Source: Lumbricus terrestris (taxonomy: Eukaryota > Annelida > Clitellata > Crassiclitellata > Lumbricidae). From it: 64,000 bases of DNA. The notes under the pieces were generated by a model. That model was not told the DNA's origin, made no database searches, and saw only the letters and a program-made list of their open reading frames with translations. Numbering within the stretch: position 1 is the stretch's first letter; each line of letters opens with the position of its first letter. The stretch is from the NCBI GenBank assembly GCA_949752735.1, contig OX457037.1:19412039-19476038 (forward strand), read 5' to 3'. Positions 12,801 through 23,108 of the stretch are shown here, in pieces. The translations under genes and the position numbers were made by a program.

Positions 12801-13839
12801 CAAGTCTGTATTATTATTAATTATTATTATTATTATTGACTTTTTATATAGCGCACCTTCAAGGTAATCTACTCAGAAGCGCTCCCAGTCCAACAACAGC
12901 TAAATAAGGCAGTTTTTAAGCGAGAAAGAAACATGTGGTGTGCCTCTAGGCACCAGGCGGAGAGCAACAGGGAGCCCATTCCAGGTTCTAGGGCCAGCCA
13001 CAGAGAAAGAGCGTCGCTGCATTATAGCAGTTCGAGAATGAGGGGTCAAGAGTTCAGCTTGATCGGCTGATTGGAGGTATATTTAGCATGTAACTGTATG
13101 AATCACGTAAGTATGCATCACATATTATAATTATATGCAATGTGCATGTAAATATGTAGCCTACTGTTTATATTGAATGTGGGTGAATTCGATCTGAACA
13201 ATTTATGAGAAATACTAAAAGAATGGCAAAATATTTCTGGATGATGCTCATAATTTATGTTGGATCCCAAAGTGTACTCCAGCACCACAGAACAAACAGA
13301 CTATCCCTGGAATTAGGTGGTTCAATGACCTGGCAAGCAATCATGTGGGGCAGTGCTGCCTATATTGTTTTAGCTGCAAATCATTTTGATATGATTGTTT
13401 ACAGCACCTCAACAAAACACAGTCTGGTGTAATCAAATAGTGCCTACAAAGCAGATAAATATAATGCCTAACTTAACAGTGAGGGAAGGTGTAGTTTTAA
13501 TCAATAAAGTTAGATTGCTAATTTTTAAAAGAAATTTTCTTATGAAACCCTTGACTTCATCTCAGAGTGAGATATAATATAATTAATGTAACAATTAACA
13601 AACGCACGCAAACAACATTTTAACATTAAAATTATCCGATTGCCTAACGATTGTACGCAGTGTTTGGGAAATGCTGATGTAGGGCACTAAACTCCGACTA
13701 ACACATCAATTAAAACTCGTCAGTTATAAGAATCAAAAAGCAATTTCTCCATTCCCACATCTTACCTTCGTACGAAGCGACCGACAATGTTTATTGCAAG
13801 CACAAAGATCGCAGTTGAAATGTATGGATGTCTTGCCAT
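828..13839 (-). CDS. TXNDC11: Thioredoxin domain-containing protein 11 (TXNDC11) orthologue, 14 exons
   Basis: TXNDC11 is a single-pass ER membrane protein with thioredoxin-like domains, known in mammals as an EDEM- and DUOX-associated redox factor. Coding exons in transcript order: 13766-13839, 12376-12601, 11681-11801, 10672-10778, 9652-9697, 8974-9086, 7820-7888, 7319-7450, 6025-6780, 5361-5409, 4746-4903, 2431-2543, 1886-1966, 828-1353. All phases join without a stop, giving 856 residues (about 960-985 in human). Visible: a hydrophobic segment at residues 6-22; a first thioredoxin domain with YYAPWCSRS (C80, S83); INCW after exon 3 begins; a middle region with TYHNC, CELC and GLGCATNQT; a second domain with [12 protein letters not shown] (C628, C631); and a C-terminal coiled coil from about residue 720. 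These match recalled TXNDC11 landmarks in order. The ATG at 13837-13839 begins the hydrophobic segment. The exon 3 donor (GTTCGT) is weak but is the only phase-compatible choice. Introns hold LINE fragments and a duplicated acceptor array. Confidence 0.92.
3545..4222 (-). mobile_element. Non-LTR retrotransposon (CR1/L2-like) 3' fragment
   Basis: The reverse strand encodes the C-terminal end of a LINE reverse transcriptase: [28 protein letters not shown], then [17 protein letters not shown] and a stop at 3598-3600. This is the usual thumb and C-terminal signature of CR1/L2-type elements. The 3' end reads GGAGCGCTTCTGAGTAG, then CTATATAAATTT and a short TAAA-rich tail at about 3545-3560. It is 5'-truncated and lies in a TXNDC11 intron, in the same orientation as that gene. 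Confidence 0.85.
11250..11610 (+). mobile_element. LINE 3' end, two partial copies in tandem
   Basis: The plus strand carries the same terminal protein block as the 3545-4222 LINE ([20 protein letters not shown], ending GVGSASE and a stop at 11559-11561). It is followed by GGGAGCGCCTCTGAGTAG, CTTGAAG, GTGCTATATAAATG and a GAATGAATGAATA tail. A second, more decayed copy of the GGAGCGCTTCTG...CTTGAAG terminus sits at about 11430-11465, so two LINE ends abut. It is antisense to TXNDC11, within an intron. Confidence 0.65.
11774..12115 (-). repeat. 57/60-bp minisatellite made of the TXNDC11 intron 2/exon 3 acceptor junction
   Basis: Six head-to-tail copies start at 11774, 11834, 11891, 11951, 12008 and 12065; the lengths are 60, 57, 60, 57, 57 and about 51. 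Read on the minus strand, each unit is about 30 nt of intron 3' end (ending TTATCTAG or TTTCTCAAG) followed by 28 nt that equal the start of exon 3 (GTCCTGTTTGTTGCTATAAA and so on). Only the copy touching the exon (11774-11833) joins in frame to the rest of exon 3. Its acceptor TAG would be an in-frame stop for any transcript spliced to an upstream copy. Confidence 0.9.
12835..13075 (-). mobile_element. LINE 3' fragment, same family as 3545-4222
   Basis: The reverse strand shows the conserved LINE terminus: GGGAGCGCTTCTGAGTAG, a CCTTGAAG block, GCGCTATATAAAAAG and a tail of TAATAATAATAAT. Upstream lie remnants of the reverse transcriptase C-terminus (the SVAGP-like region). It is strongly 5'-truncated and lies within TXNDC11 intron 1. 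Confidence 0.75.
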
Positions 13840-14670
13840 CGTCAGTTTAACTCTATCGTAGGCCCTGCTCATACTCTACGGACCGTGTGCACGCATACTC
13901 AAACAGCCAATTATCATATGAACATATGTTTCGCTACGGTCACTTGACACAGGGAACAAAATACATATGGACAGCCATTGGTTGATTTTTACGCGAAAGG
14001 GCCGGGCAAATCCGACCGCATCGAATACGAGACGACCATTGGCACGCGCACAGCTCAGCTACTTAAAACGCCGCCACGTCAGCAGCCGCCACTTCCGAAC
14101 CAGCGACCAGTCTAGTCACGCGTATCTTCTGCGTATCTTCCTAGATATAATTCATCGGCCATCTGTAAGCTATAAGACTAAAAGACGGATCTATTTCCTC
14201 TAGAAACGACTACCGTTCGATAAAGGTCTGTTTGTGCAGGGTGGTCACCATTAAGGAGAGGAGTAATGATTACGGATGCCACATGCGACACTAGCGATGC
14301 CTGGTTACGGATGCCGGCGAAAATTTAATTTCTTTGGCGCCGGATTTACTGCAGCGTGCATTTGTTCGATTCTAGAACACAAGTCAACAGAGTGGAAAGT
14401 GACAGAATATTATTGAATGAACGACCGACAATGCTTTAGGCCAATATGTGAAAAGTTTTATGTGGCCGTTAATATGCCCGTTATACCTTTATTAGTTCAA
14501 ACTGTGTTAGTAGTGAAAAGATGGATAGTTGCAACACACTGCACGGATTGCCTGTAGCCGCTCTAGTGGCTAGAGTCTAGCCTTTAGCCAGTCCTCTAGG
14601 ATCATCATCATCATGTTGTTCTCTACCAGTTGGCAGATTCGCAAGTCCGGTGGCACTATTCCCTCGCCGT
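13840..14670. promoter_or_regulatory. Upstream region of TXNDC11
   Basis: These bases precede the TXNDC11 start codon (minus strand) and should contain its promoter and 5' untranslated region. The stretch 13960-14120 is relatively GC- and CpG-rich compared with its surroundings. No TATA box or coding exon is evident. It ends where a transposon begins. Confidence 0.35.
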
Positions 14671-14836
14671 CAGTGGCGTAGACAAGGGGGTTAAACCCCC
14701 CTTTTGGCATAGGAAAAAGTTTTTTAAAGGTTATTTATCCACCTAAAAAAGAAAAAAGAAAACAATTGCTTGCAGCAACAATTGTTTTTCTTACTTTGTC
14801 CCTTTGTTGCTTTATTCCAATTTTTATTTACTGTAA

Positions 14837-15999
14837 TGGGGCCGTCCATAAAGTACGTCACGCTATTTTTGACCATCTAACCCCCTCCCCCTGTCACAAA
14901 TTGTCACAAATCTCGGACCCTCCCCCTAAAGTAAACTGGTGTAATTTTGTTTTAATATACGATGACAAAGGAAAGTGGGTATTTATTGGATAATACAATG
15001 GCTTGGTATCATATAATTTAAAGAATGACGTAATATAATTGTTTATAAGTTCATGATAATAATGATTAAATTATATAAATATTACCTCTGAATCCTCAAA
15101 ATTTTGTATTTAATATAATAATTACTATTATATGTAAAAATTAAATTCCGAATTTGTCGCTCAGTGACATAATTATGCAGCGGACAACATAGAAATAATA
15201 ATACTTCCTGTCACGAAATAGAGTATCCCCGTATTAATTGTATCCCCCCCAAAATTAAAAAAGTCGAAAAAACCGCTTCCGTGTGTATTTTTTTTTGCAA
15301 ATTAATTTTCATCTGCTTTGTTTTGAACAATGACACTAACAGGTATGTTTATTCCGACTAGATAATTTGTTTTGCCCTGTTTTTAGAGCACTTAAAACAT
15401 TAAAAACACTTAAGAACACTCAGAGTCACTAAATAAATTCGAGTTGCCTTTATCTGAGCATTGCCTAGGACACTTAAAACAATTAAAGTCACTTTAAATT
15501 TTGATTACAGCATAGATAGTTTTATTATGCGCGTTTTTCAAAAAAGGGGATAGAGAGCGGTTTATCCCCCCGGATAGTATAGACCGGTTAATTCCATCCG
15601 GGGGGATAGATTAATTCATCCCCCCGGATAGCTTTCAGGGGGAATACTCCGTTTCATGACACCGGCATGACGAAAGCAATTGAGGCTATACATAAAACAA
15701 GGCTTCGCAACAGCATTACTAGCGCTCCTAGCGAGAGGAATCGTGAATAACACATTCAGGAGATATGCATTTCATGCTATTTTGACATAAAACTAATTCA
15801 AATGTTTCACAAAATTTCTGAAGATTATTTTTAAAGCTATTAAATTCTACTAAAAAATTAAAATAATAAATTAGAAATAAAATTCAAGAAAATAAATGTG
15901 TGACGTCACACATGGCCTGACCCCCTCCCCCCTGTCACAAACTCACACTTTCCTACACCCCCTCCCCCCGGAGCGTGACGTACTTTATGGACGGCCCCA
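14837..15999. mobile_element. DNA transposon with GGGGCCGTCCATAAAGTACG inverted termini, nested
   Basis: The left terminus begins GGGGCCGTCCATAAAGTACG and the right terminus is its inverse, about 26 bp each. Both are followed inward by CCCCCTCCCCCTGTCACAAA-type sequence. It interrupts the 14671-16091 element; the undisturbed site is seen at 39900-39915 (ctgtattactg). The target duplication is too short to resolve (3 bp or less). The superfamily is not assigned. Confidence 0.75.
15209..15661. mobile_element. Innermost inverted-repeat element (TGTCAYGAAAYRGAGTAT ends)
   Basis: The left end TGTCACGAAATAGAGTATCC and the right end, read inverted as TGTCATGAAACGGAGTATTC, pair over about 22 bp. Inside are repeated ATCCCCCCGGATAG-type motifs near the right end. 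It sits inside the 14837-15999 element, making three nested layers. No target duplication was found. Confidence 0.55.
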
Positions 16000-16547
16000 A
16001 TACTGTTGGGTTGGTGTCAGAAAGGTCATCCGGCCAGGCAGAAAATAACCAATTGTTAACCCCCAACCATAAATTCCTGGCTACGCCACTGCTCGGTGAT
16101 ATCGTAATTCATTAGGCCTATATTTGCGCCATCATCCGTAACACGGGAACTTTAGAGAGCTACGTAGGTCTACGTGATTTCCCGTTGCCTTCCTCCCGGT
16201 GATTTTACCGAGACAACACCATCTCTGAGCGTCGATGTATTCCATCGTCCGTCATTCAGATTCTTGTCTATCGTGAGAAATCACTTATATAGGCCTACTG
16301 GCGGGGATCCGGTCGTCCACCATGCACATAGTTCCAACAGGGTTACCACGACGTCGTGAAGGTAGAATGGTGGACCGGCGTACGTTGGACATCAGCAACC
16401 TGAGGCTTTCACTTTCAGAGACGCATAGGGCGATACTAACCTATCACATTTAAAGTTTTCCACCCCAGCGGCCTGCTTATAGCCTATAGCCTAGGCATAG
16501 ACCTATATATAGGCCTAGCCTGTATTTCGGAACATCTTATAAATTAA

Positions 16548-16593
16548 TAGCAATAATAATAATAACAACAACAACAACAACAACAACAATAAC

Positions 16594-16647
<54 letters not shown>

Positions 16648-16740
16648 TAATAATAATAATAATAAACTTTTATCTTTATTTATTGAAACGCTTGCAAACG
16701 CACAGCGCTGTAGGCTACATGTACAATTAATTAAGTTATC
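16548..16740 (-). repeat. (AAT)n microsatellite and short LINE 3' remnant
   Basis: AATAAT/AACAAC repeats (16548-16665) abut TTTATTGAAACGCTTGCAAA, which resembles the terminus of the LINE at 28163-28900 (TTTATTGAACCGCCTGCAAA). The simple repeat is therefore probably the expanded tail of a severely truncated LINE copy on the minus strand. Confidence 0.5.
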
Positions 16741-17438
16741 TCAATTATTAAAATCCTACTTAACTACATAGGCGTAACGTTCTATTGTGACGGTGGTGGC
16801 CAGTCACCACCACTTTTAAAAGTGGTGGTGACAGTCACCACCACTTTTTGGTCCGACAAGGAATTTTTTTTAGAAACATGAAACATTTGGGTGTCTAACA
16901 TAATAAATTCTATTCATGATTATCATCGCAATGGCACCAATGTTGATAGCTTAGAGGCCTCCACTGTCCACACTCCACAGCGTGTTCAATGTTCATTGTC
17001 CACAGTCATGGATTAAATCCTAAGGCGGGGAGGGAACAAATTCCCTACCACTTTAAATTTGGGGAGGAAACTTGAAGCAATTCTCTTCCACAAATCGTTT
17101 TGGCTCCGAGGCTGTGTATGGCATGCCAAATAGCCTCGCAAAACCTTCTGGAATCGTTGTTATTATCAAAATAGCATTGAAGGGACCTCCGCACCTTTAC
17201 CTCCCCACCCCCAAAACGTTGGCTTAGACTTTAGGGAAGGGTCAGCAAGAATAGAATAGGAAGAATCTGGATAAAAATTTGTGAAAGAGCTGTTTTCAAA
17301 AAGTGATTTAGTTATCTGTGGGTGGAAAGATCGTGGAGTTCACTGGTCAGCGAGAAAGACGAAAGGGTAAAGAGTGAAAATGGAGAAGGGTGTCACCAGA
17401 GTTCTTACTAAATTTGCATCTTGGGAAGAGGTACAGCG

Positions 17439-18334
17439 CAGGGATTCTCAAACTGTGCACATGGGGTACGCCAGGCCCCGGTTGGGGGTAGGGCCTAGGC
17501 GAAAAATTACAGAAATATAAATTTTCTTTGTGTTTATGGACTTTGTGTCCATCTTTCTTTGATTAGCAAAGATTTTTAACGTTGCAACATATAACAACAT
17601 CATCATTATTTTATTTCTTTCACAACCATGCAGGTACATAATTAGACTCACATAGTCTATGCCTACTATTATAGTGCATGTAACATATTTTTGTTTAGGT
17701 GTATTATTATGATTTTTGAAACAAATGGTGTTTAAATGTGAGTCAGAAATTCTCAGTGTAGGCCTATAGCCTGGAGCTCAAAATAAAGGAGATGAATAAT
17801 ATTGGCCTAACGATTAATTTCTGTTCGAGCTTCAAAATCTTTGATTCCTTTCAGCACGTCATATCTCTGTGAACTGCATGGTTTTAAAACTCTTCTTCCT
17901 GTCAGAGACAAATATGGCCTTAAAATTTGCGTTTGTATTGGACAAATATTAAACCAGATATTTTATATCTGTGCTAGTAAAAACAAGCCCACAACGCCAC
18001 AACGCTATAGGTTATCTCTTTCTAACAGGGGTTATAGACCAATTTAATTTTGCTTTTTTGTTAACCTGATTACATGATTTAAAACTATAAGCTTACACAG
18101 TGTGAGAATTGTGGAAAAATAACTGGGGGGGGGTTGGACCATTATCAACTTGGAATTGGGGTGTAAAATACATACTTTAACATGGGGCTCTAAGAAAGAC
18201 TGGGGGGTTGAAAGTTGAAACCCCCAACCCCCCGGCAATTCTCACCCTGAGCTTACATATATTTTAAATTTTGCTCCTTAATACGACTCTAATACACGGG
18301 GTGGGATAATAAAAGTGAAGTTTGAGAACCGCTG
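17439..18334 (+). mobile_element. hAT-like element with CAGGG(A)TTCTCAAACT ends, nested in copy A
   Basis: The left end CAGGGATTCTCAAACT and right end AGTTTGAGAACCGCTG are inverted. Flanks ggtacagcg and ggtacagg suggest a decayed 8-bp duplication. It is the same family as 54625-56316 (shared: AGAAATATAAATTTTCTTTG and GTCAGAAATTCTCAGTGTA). It itself contains the 18098-18249 element. Non-autonomous. Confidence 0.82.
18098..18249 (-). mobile_element. 152-bp MITE (CAGGGTGAGAATT family), exact 8-bp duplication
   Basis: The element starts CAGTGTGAGAATTGTGG and ends CAATTCTCACCCTG. It is flanked by exact copies of agcttaca at 18090-18097 and 18250-18257. Relatives are at 21780-21921 and 41695-41809. 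It is the third layer of the 16767-18423 nest. Confidence 0.88.
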
Positions 18335-18431
18335 GGTACAGGAAGCCGAGGAAAGAATTGAACTGAGAAGTTGTGTACCAAGGAATAGTCACCACCACTT
18401 TTACGGGGAAAGTTACGCCCATGCTTAACTA

Positions 18432-19305
18432 TACTGACAGAACATACAATTAACCTTATATTATACACGGTGATAATAGCAGCCCTTAATGGGGCGCGAT
18501 CTCGGCTGCTCTCGCTCTCCATGCTAGCGTGTTATCCAATGCACTACCGGGCCCCGGTGTAAAGGTTTCAATTAAATTACCCCCCCCCCGGTTTCAGATT
18601 ACCCCCGGACACTTGATTTGCATCATTCATCGCATTTATTGCACTAAAAAATCAGAAAAATGATCCCGCTTCGCGTTTTGGTCTAAAGATTTTCATCCGT
18701 CATTCCACTTCGCGGTTTGTTATCAATATTTTGATCGGGGAAAAAATAAGTCTCGAAGCCATTTCTCCAAGCAAGTAATTTCAGCGGCATGTTAACAGAC
18801 GAAACATTTGTAAAACATCATCATGTGAGTTTGTAGGTCAGCGCGATTATTTCAGCTCTCAATTTACTTTAGGCATAGGCTAATAAATCCCGAAATCTGA
18901 ACATTTTAAATTTCGATGCGGCAGTTCCTAAAGTGCATAAAGACGTCATTGATTTTCATCCATGAACAATCATAGCAAATCCATCGCTCACTATGTCATT
19001 TTTGACGTCAGCACGACGTCATTTATCGCCGTATGCGGAGCTTAGCATGCACGCGGTTTCACAAAATAATAACAGATTGCTAAGTGTTGGCTTACTAATC
19101 GATCATTATTAAATTTTCTTTAGACACCTGTAAAAGTCAAAAATTATTTACTGATGTCTTTGTTTGTCTGCGTTTCATAAAAAACACACTTACGTACTTA
19201 CTTATCTACTTACTTACTTACTTACTTACTTACTTAAATGAACCATAAGTCTTACAACTATCATGTCTTCCTTTAGATAGCACAGTCAAACACGTCAGCA
19301 AAATA
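18432..19305 (+). promoter_or_regulatory. Upstream region of the Star-like gene with CRE-like sites
   Basis: TGACGTCA at 19003-19010 and CGACGTCA at 19014-19021 are spaced 11 bp apart, with a further GACGTCA at 18942-18948. All lie 285-365 bp before the start codon at 19306. A short (ACTT)n tract occupies 19197-19236. No TATA box is obvious. The regulatory role is inferred only from consensus matches. Confidence 0.35.
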
Positions 19306-20340
19306 ATGACGTCTGCTCATCGACACGCTCTTCGAAATGGATGTTTACTTCTGACGTTCCTATCGCTTTTTCTTCTGTTCATTTTATACACCCGATGGAG
19401 TCCAGATGCAAAAATCGACTACAGCGCTGGCCGCAGTGCGCCGTTCTCTGGTGCACTGCAGGCGGTCGAAAGAATTGGAACAGCAGCAGCAGAAAGAGAC
19501 GGAGGTGGTGGTGGCAGTCGGGTAGATAAACCCCAGTTCCAGTTCATCAACCGAGTCGTAACGTCCTTCGACAAGGAAGCGGCGGCCGCCATATTGGAGC
19601 TCGTCAAGCGAAAGGCTCCAGCGCGAGACCCGGAGCTGATCGCCGTCGTTCGACATCTACTCGATCCTCCGCGAACCGAAGGATCGATCACGCTGGCCAA
19701 CATGGGAGTCATTGACACGCCGCAATCGAAGGAAGTTGACACTCTGCTGAATCAACAAACAAACGGATTCTTCGTCGAGTGTGGAGCGCTAGATGGCGAA
19801 CGGGCGTCGAACAGTCTGCCCTTCGAGCATAGCAGACAGTGGACGGGAGTTCTGATCGAGGCCAATCCGTACTACTACACGCAGCTGCTCGGCAAGAATC
19901 GCAACGTCTGGACGCTCAACGCTTGTCTCAGTCCATACGACTACGCCACAGAACTAGAGTTCGACAGCAGCAAAGGTCACACGGGTCAAGTTGTGCTCAA
20001 CGACAACAACAAGAATCCGCCGTCTGACGACAAGATGAGGAAGAAGACGAACGTCGTTCCCTGCTTTCCCCTGGAAACGATCCTTCTCGCCCTCAACCGG
20101 ACTCGCGTCGACTACTTCAGCCTCGACGTCGAGGGCCTCGAACTTCCCATCCTCAAGACCATTCCATTCGACCGAATCGACATCCGGGTTCTGACCGTCG
20201 AGTACACGCACGCAAGCGGCGGAAAGGCCGAGTGCAAGAGTTTTATGGAAGGCAAGGCATACCGGACGCACAAGGATCTGACATATTATGAGCCGAGAGC
20301 AGGACTCTTCGCTGAAGACTTCGTCTTCGTTAAACAGTGA
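19306..20340 (+). CDS. Intronless FkbM-methyltransferase-like (Star-like) type II membrane protein
   Basis: This 344-residue single-exon ORF starts at an ATG in AAATAATGACG. Residues 13-29 (LLLTFLSLFLLFILY core) form an uncleaved signal anchor after a short basic N-terminus, so the body should face the secretory lumen. Residues 60-75 are a poly-Gly/Arg linker. The C-terminal half resembles the FkbM/Methyltransf_21 fold: NGFFVECGALDGERASNS (about 151-168), WTGVLIEANP, NACLS, DYFSLDVEGLELPILK and VEYTH. In insects this architecture is that of protein Star, which helps export EGF-receptor ligands; many invertebrates have several such genes. Whether it binds S-adenosylmethionine is not known, because Star proteins may be catalytically dead. 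The ORF is intact and GC-rich compared with its flanks, which argues for a functional gene. Lack of introns could mean retrocopy origin. Confidence 0.82.
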   Translation: MTSAHRHALRNGCLLLTFLSLFLLFILYTRWSPDAKIDYSAGRSAPFSGALQAVERIGTAAAERDGGGGGSRVDKPQFQFINRVVTSFDKEAAAAILELVKRKAPARDPELIAVVRHLLDPPRTEGSITLANMGVIDTPQSKEVDTLLNQQTNGFFVECGALDGERASNSLPFEHSRQWTGVLIEANPYYYTQLLGKNRNVWTLNACLSPYDYATELEFDSSKGHTGQVVLNDNNKNPPSDDKMRKKTNVVPCFPLETILLALNRTRVDYFSLDVEGLELPILKTIPFDRIDIRVLTVEYTHASGGKAECKSFMEGKAYRTHKDLTYYEPRAGLFAEDFVFVKQ

Positions 20341-21779
20341 GAATCAGTTGACCGTGTCGGAGATTGCTCTTTGCGTCATGGACGGATGAACGGATGGACA
20401 GACAGATCGAGCGATAGATCAATGGGGTAGAGGGTTAGAATTCTCATCCAGAATTAAGTTCCGGATCTCCAAAACTGTACACATGTAAAGTCTAGGCTAC
20501 TTATTGGTGCCTAAGTCTACCTAGACTCCTAGAGCGAATCCGTAAACGATGATTGTAGGTAATTCGTTATTTCCTATTGGGATAATAAGCATAAGATTTG
20601 TTAAACGAGGCGTGGTTGGTTGTGGTAATTAACAGGAACACTTTTAGGTGACTGGTTTAAACCCTTTTAGGTGGCGGATATAGGACCCGGTGGCGGATCT
20701 AATAATTGTATAGTTCAGATGGAGGATTTCCAATCAGGAATGATGCGTGTAACCAGCTAGAGCAGCAATCCGATACGAGACGATGGGCTACAGCCTAGGC
20801 TATATCCTATCCCGATTCTAATCATGTTCCGCACAACCACCATCATCACCGATCGCGACTACCACAGTAGGCTAACACTGTAGCACCACGCTGTCTCCTC
20901 GGCTTGACCTCCCCGGATTTTGACTCGGGTCCGGAACGGAAAAGACGGCTCTGGCTATTGCGGACTTGATTTAATATAGCGCCGGTGATATCTGGTCTCT
21001 CTGATGTGGCATTAATTTTGTAGGCGCTGAGAAATTCTTGGAGATTAAATTTACATTAGACTTGCATTAGGCCTACCTGCAACCAGCGCAACGCGTCACA
21101 CATGTAGGCAGAGACGTATAATAGATCTAGAGCGCATTTATGTCATGATCGAAGTGGGCGTTAAATAAACGTTAACCTACAACCGAACTATTGGATATTC
21201 GCCCAACTATCCGAACAGAAATCCGATCGATATAATCGTCAGAGGACACGTCCCATGCAAAGGGAGGAGGCAGCGGAGGCTAACGAGGATGGAGCAATTG
21301 ATGTCCAATAAAATGCGACTAGTAACATTAAAGCAGTGGTCTCAAACACGCGTCTCATGGACTATAGATTATATATATAGCCTACGGCCCACGACAGCTA
21401 TTATAGCTTCTGTTTTTACGCAGCCGCGGCGAAAGTGGTCGATTTTTTTCTGCATAATAAAAGCGCGTCCGTTTGTCATATTATAAGCTACATATCGAAG
21501 ACTATATTAATTGATTCCTATTATATGCATGTGGTAATGCTAACGAATTGCTGTCCAAAATGCAGATCATGGTCGATTACGCATTCCCGCCATTCGCTGA
21601 CATATTTAGAGTTCTATTTATATATTTCGCTAGGGACATTGAAGATTTAGAAAAGACCATAGCATGGGTTTTCCCAATGATTTGATGAAGTTATAAAAGA
21701 AACTTATATTACCGGTATAGCCGCAATAATTTGATGGACGATGCAGAGGTTTTGGGATTTGAAGACCGCACATTTAGGT
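20341..21779. other. Intergenic, no gene recognised
   Basis: This is the downstream flank of the Star-like gene. It is AT/GC-mixed sequence with many TAGGCCTA-type words, short ORFs without family resemblance, and no identifiable repeat boundary. A polyadenylation signal for the gene was not found. Confidence 0.3.
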
Positions 21780-21921
21780 CAGGGTGAGAATTGCCGGGGG
21801 TTTGGGGGTTTCAACCCCCCCTTCTTTCTCAGAGCCCCATAGTAAAATCTGTTTTTCACATCCAAATTTCAAGTGGATAATGGTCCAGCCCCCTAGTTAT
21901 TTTTCCACAATTCTTACACTG
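21780..21921 (+). mobile_element. 142-bp MITE (CAGGGTGAGAATT family)
   Basis: It starts CAGGGTGAGAATTGCCGGGG and ends CAATTCTTACACTG. Flanks atttaggt and atttaggc match 7 of 8 bases. It lies in inverted orientation relative to the 18098-18249 copy, with shared interior (TTTCAACCCCCC and GGCTCT/AGAGCC blocks). Confidence 0.78.
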
Positions 21922-22198
21922 ATTTAGGCCCTATATAGTATACCGCCCCTCCATCTAGACCACGCCGATGTCGTCATAGATTAAGAAAAACATTGGCTCA
22001 TTTGATCACTGTATCATAGTTATTTTTTTATTTAGGCCTATCAGCCTATATAGTTAGAAACATAAAATTTATCAGTCAGGCCTATTTTGTAAAGGATCTA
22101 GCAAGAAATCCTCTATGTTTGGACAGTAGGCTATATTTTTGTCGATGTGAGCGTCGTCATAATATTTTCTAATAGGCTAATTGGGAGTAATAGGCTAT

Positions 22199-23048
22199 TG
22201 TGGCGAAATTCGCCTGAGCCGCCTCCGCGGTCTTGTTTACGCCGTCGATTGGCTTCGTGGGCGGTCGATTCGCGTCGTCGTTCGCTCGTGCCTAGAGGTC
22301 CCCTCCCCTCCTCCCTTGCCTCCTCGCACCTGTCGGATCTTTTGGCGCGAAGTCCCCCCTGTGGTGCGCAAGCGCGGATCTTTTGGCGCGAAGTCCCCCC
22401 TGTGGTGCGCATGCGCGGATCTTTTGGCGCGAAGTCCCCCCTGTAGTGCGCATGCGCGGATCTTTTGGCGCGAAGTCCCCCCTGTAGTGCGCATGCGCGG
22501 ATCTTTTGGCGCGAAGTCCCCCCTGTGGTGCGCATGCGCGGATCTTTGCCCGCCAGGTCCCCTCGCACCTGTCCGGACCTCTGACGTCGGACCCCCTGTA
22601 GTGCGCATGCGCGGATCTTTTGGCGCCAAGTCCCCTGTCCCCTAGGACACGTATAAATAGGACCGCCGCCCGCATGCATCAGCTCAGTTGTCACCGGGAA
22701 GTCTGCGGGAGCTGCCGTTGGGTACATGACAGCTCAGTTGTCACCGGGAAGTCTGCGGGAGCTGCCGTTGGGTACATGACCGTCCGCTGCTGGGGAACGA
22801 TAGTTCGCGGTATATCACGTGCATGCCTGCTGCTGATGTGTGGAGTTGTGATTGACAATATATCGTCTGAAAACGTCTGTTGTCTTCGTGTCTTCGTGCG
22901 GTCGGGGAAGACTGTTAAGCCCTTCGAAAGACGACGGAGGCCGGACTTGCGCCCACCTGGAGCGACACGCAAGCCTTACCACCTGGTGGGAGAGATCGTC
23001 ATCCACTCTCCCGTCAGCCGCTAGAGGGCGCGGGCGGTTTCCGTTACA
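22199..23048 (+). repeat. 5' LTR with promoter and 41-bp minisatellite (5 copies)
   Basis: The LTR is 850 bp. Units of 41 bp from 22336 to 22540 each contain TTTTGGCGCGAAG (E2F-like) and TGCGCATGCGCG (NRF1-like; one unit has an A in place of the central T). A TATA box (CGTATAAATAGG) lies at about 22652-22663. A 51-bp direct duplication starting CAGCTCAGTTGTCACCGGGA follows at about 22680-22781. Confidence 0.9.
22336..22540 (+). promoter_or_regulatory. Array of five E2F-like + NRF1-like site pairs in the 5' LTR
   Basis: Each 41-bp unit begins GATCTTTTGGCGCGAAGTCC and ends GCGCATGCGCG. TTTGGCGC fits the E2F consensus TTTSSCGC, and TGCGCATGCGCG fits the NRF1 consensus YGCGCAYGCGCR. The array lies about 110-315 bp upstream of the TATA box, the usual place for a U3 enhancer. 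Binding is inferred, not shown. Confidence 0.6.
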
Positions 23049-23108
23049 CTGGTACCAGAAGTGGGGTACGCAGTTGTTCCAACCGACGAATAGACGAGTC
23101 TACCGAAG

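Larger units (their letters stand above)
14671..16091 (+). mobile_element. hAT-like element (CAGTGGCGTAG termini), interrupted by nested insertions
   Basis: The left end CAGTGGCGTAGACAAGGGGG and the right end GGCTACGCCACTG are inverted. An uninterrupted copy of the same element is at 39732-39991 and shares, for example, AAAGTTTTTTAAAGGTTATT and GTTGGGTTGGTGTCAGAAAG. Flanking octamers (ctcgccgt and ctcggtga) match only partly, so the target duplication is not proven. It has no coding capacity. Confidence 0.7.
16767..18423 (+). mobile_element. hAT-like non-autonomous element, copy A
   Basis: Termini CATAGGCGTAAC and GTTACGCCCATG are inverted, and the element is flanked by an exact 8-bp target duplication cttaacta (16759-16766 and 18424-18431), as expected for hAT. 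The left subterminal region holds repeated CAGTCACCACCACTTTT motifs. The same element lies inverted at 32527-33984. It contains two nested insertions and no transposase. Confidence 0.88.
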
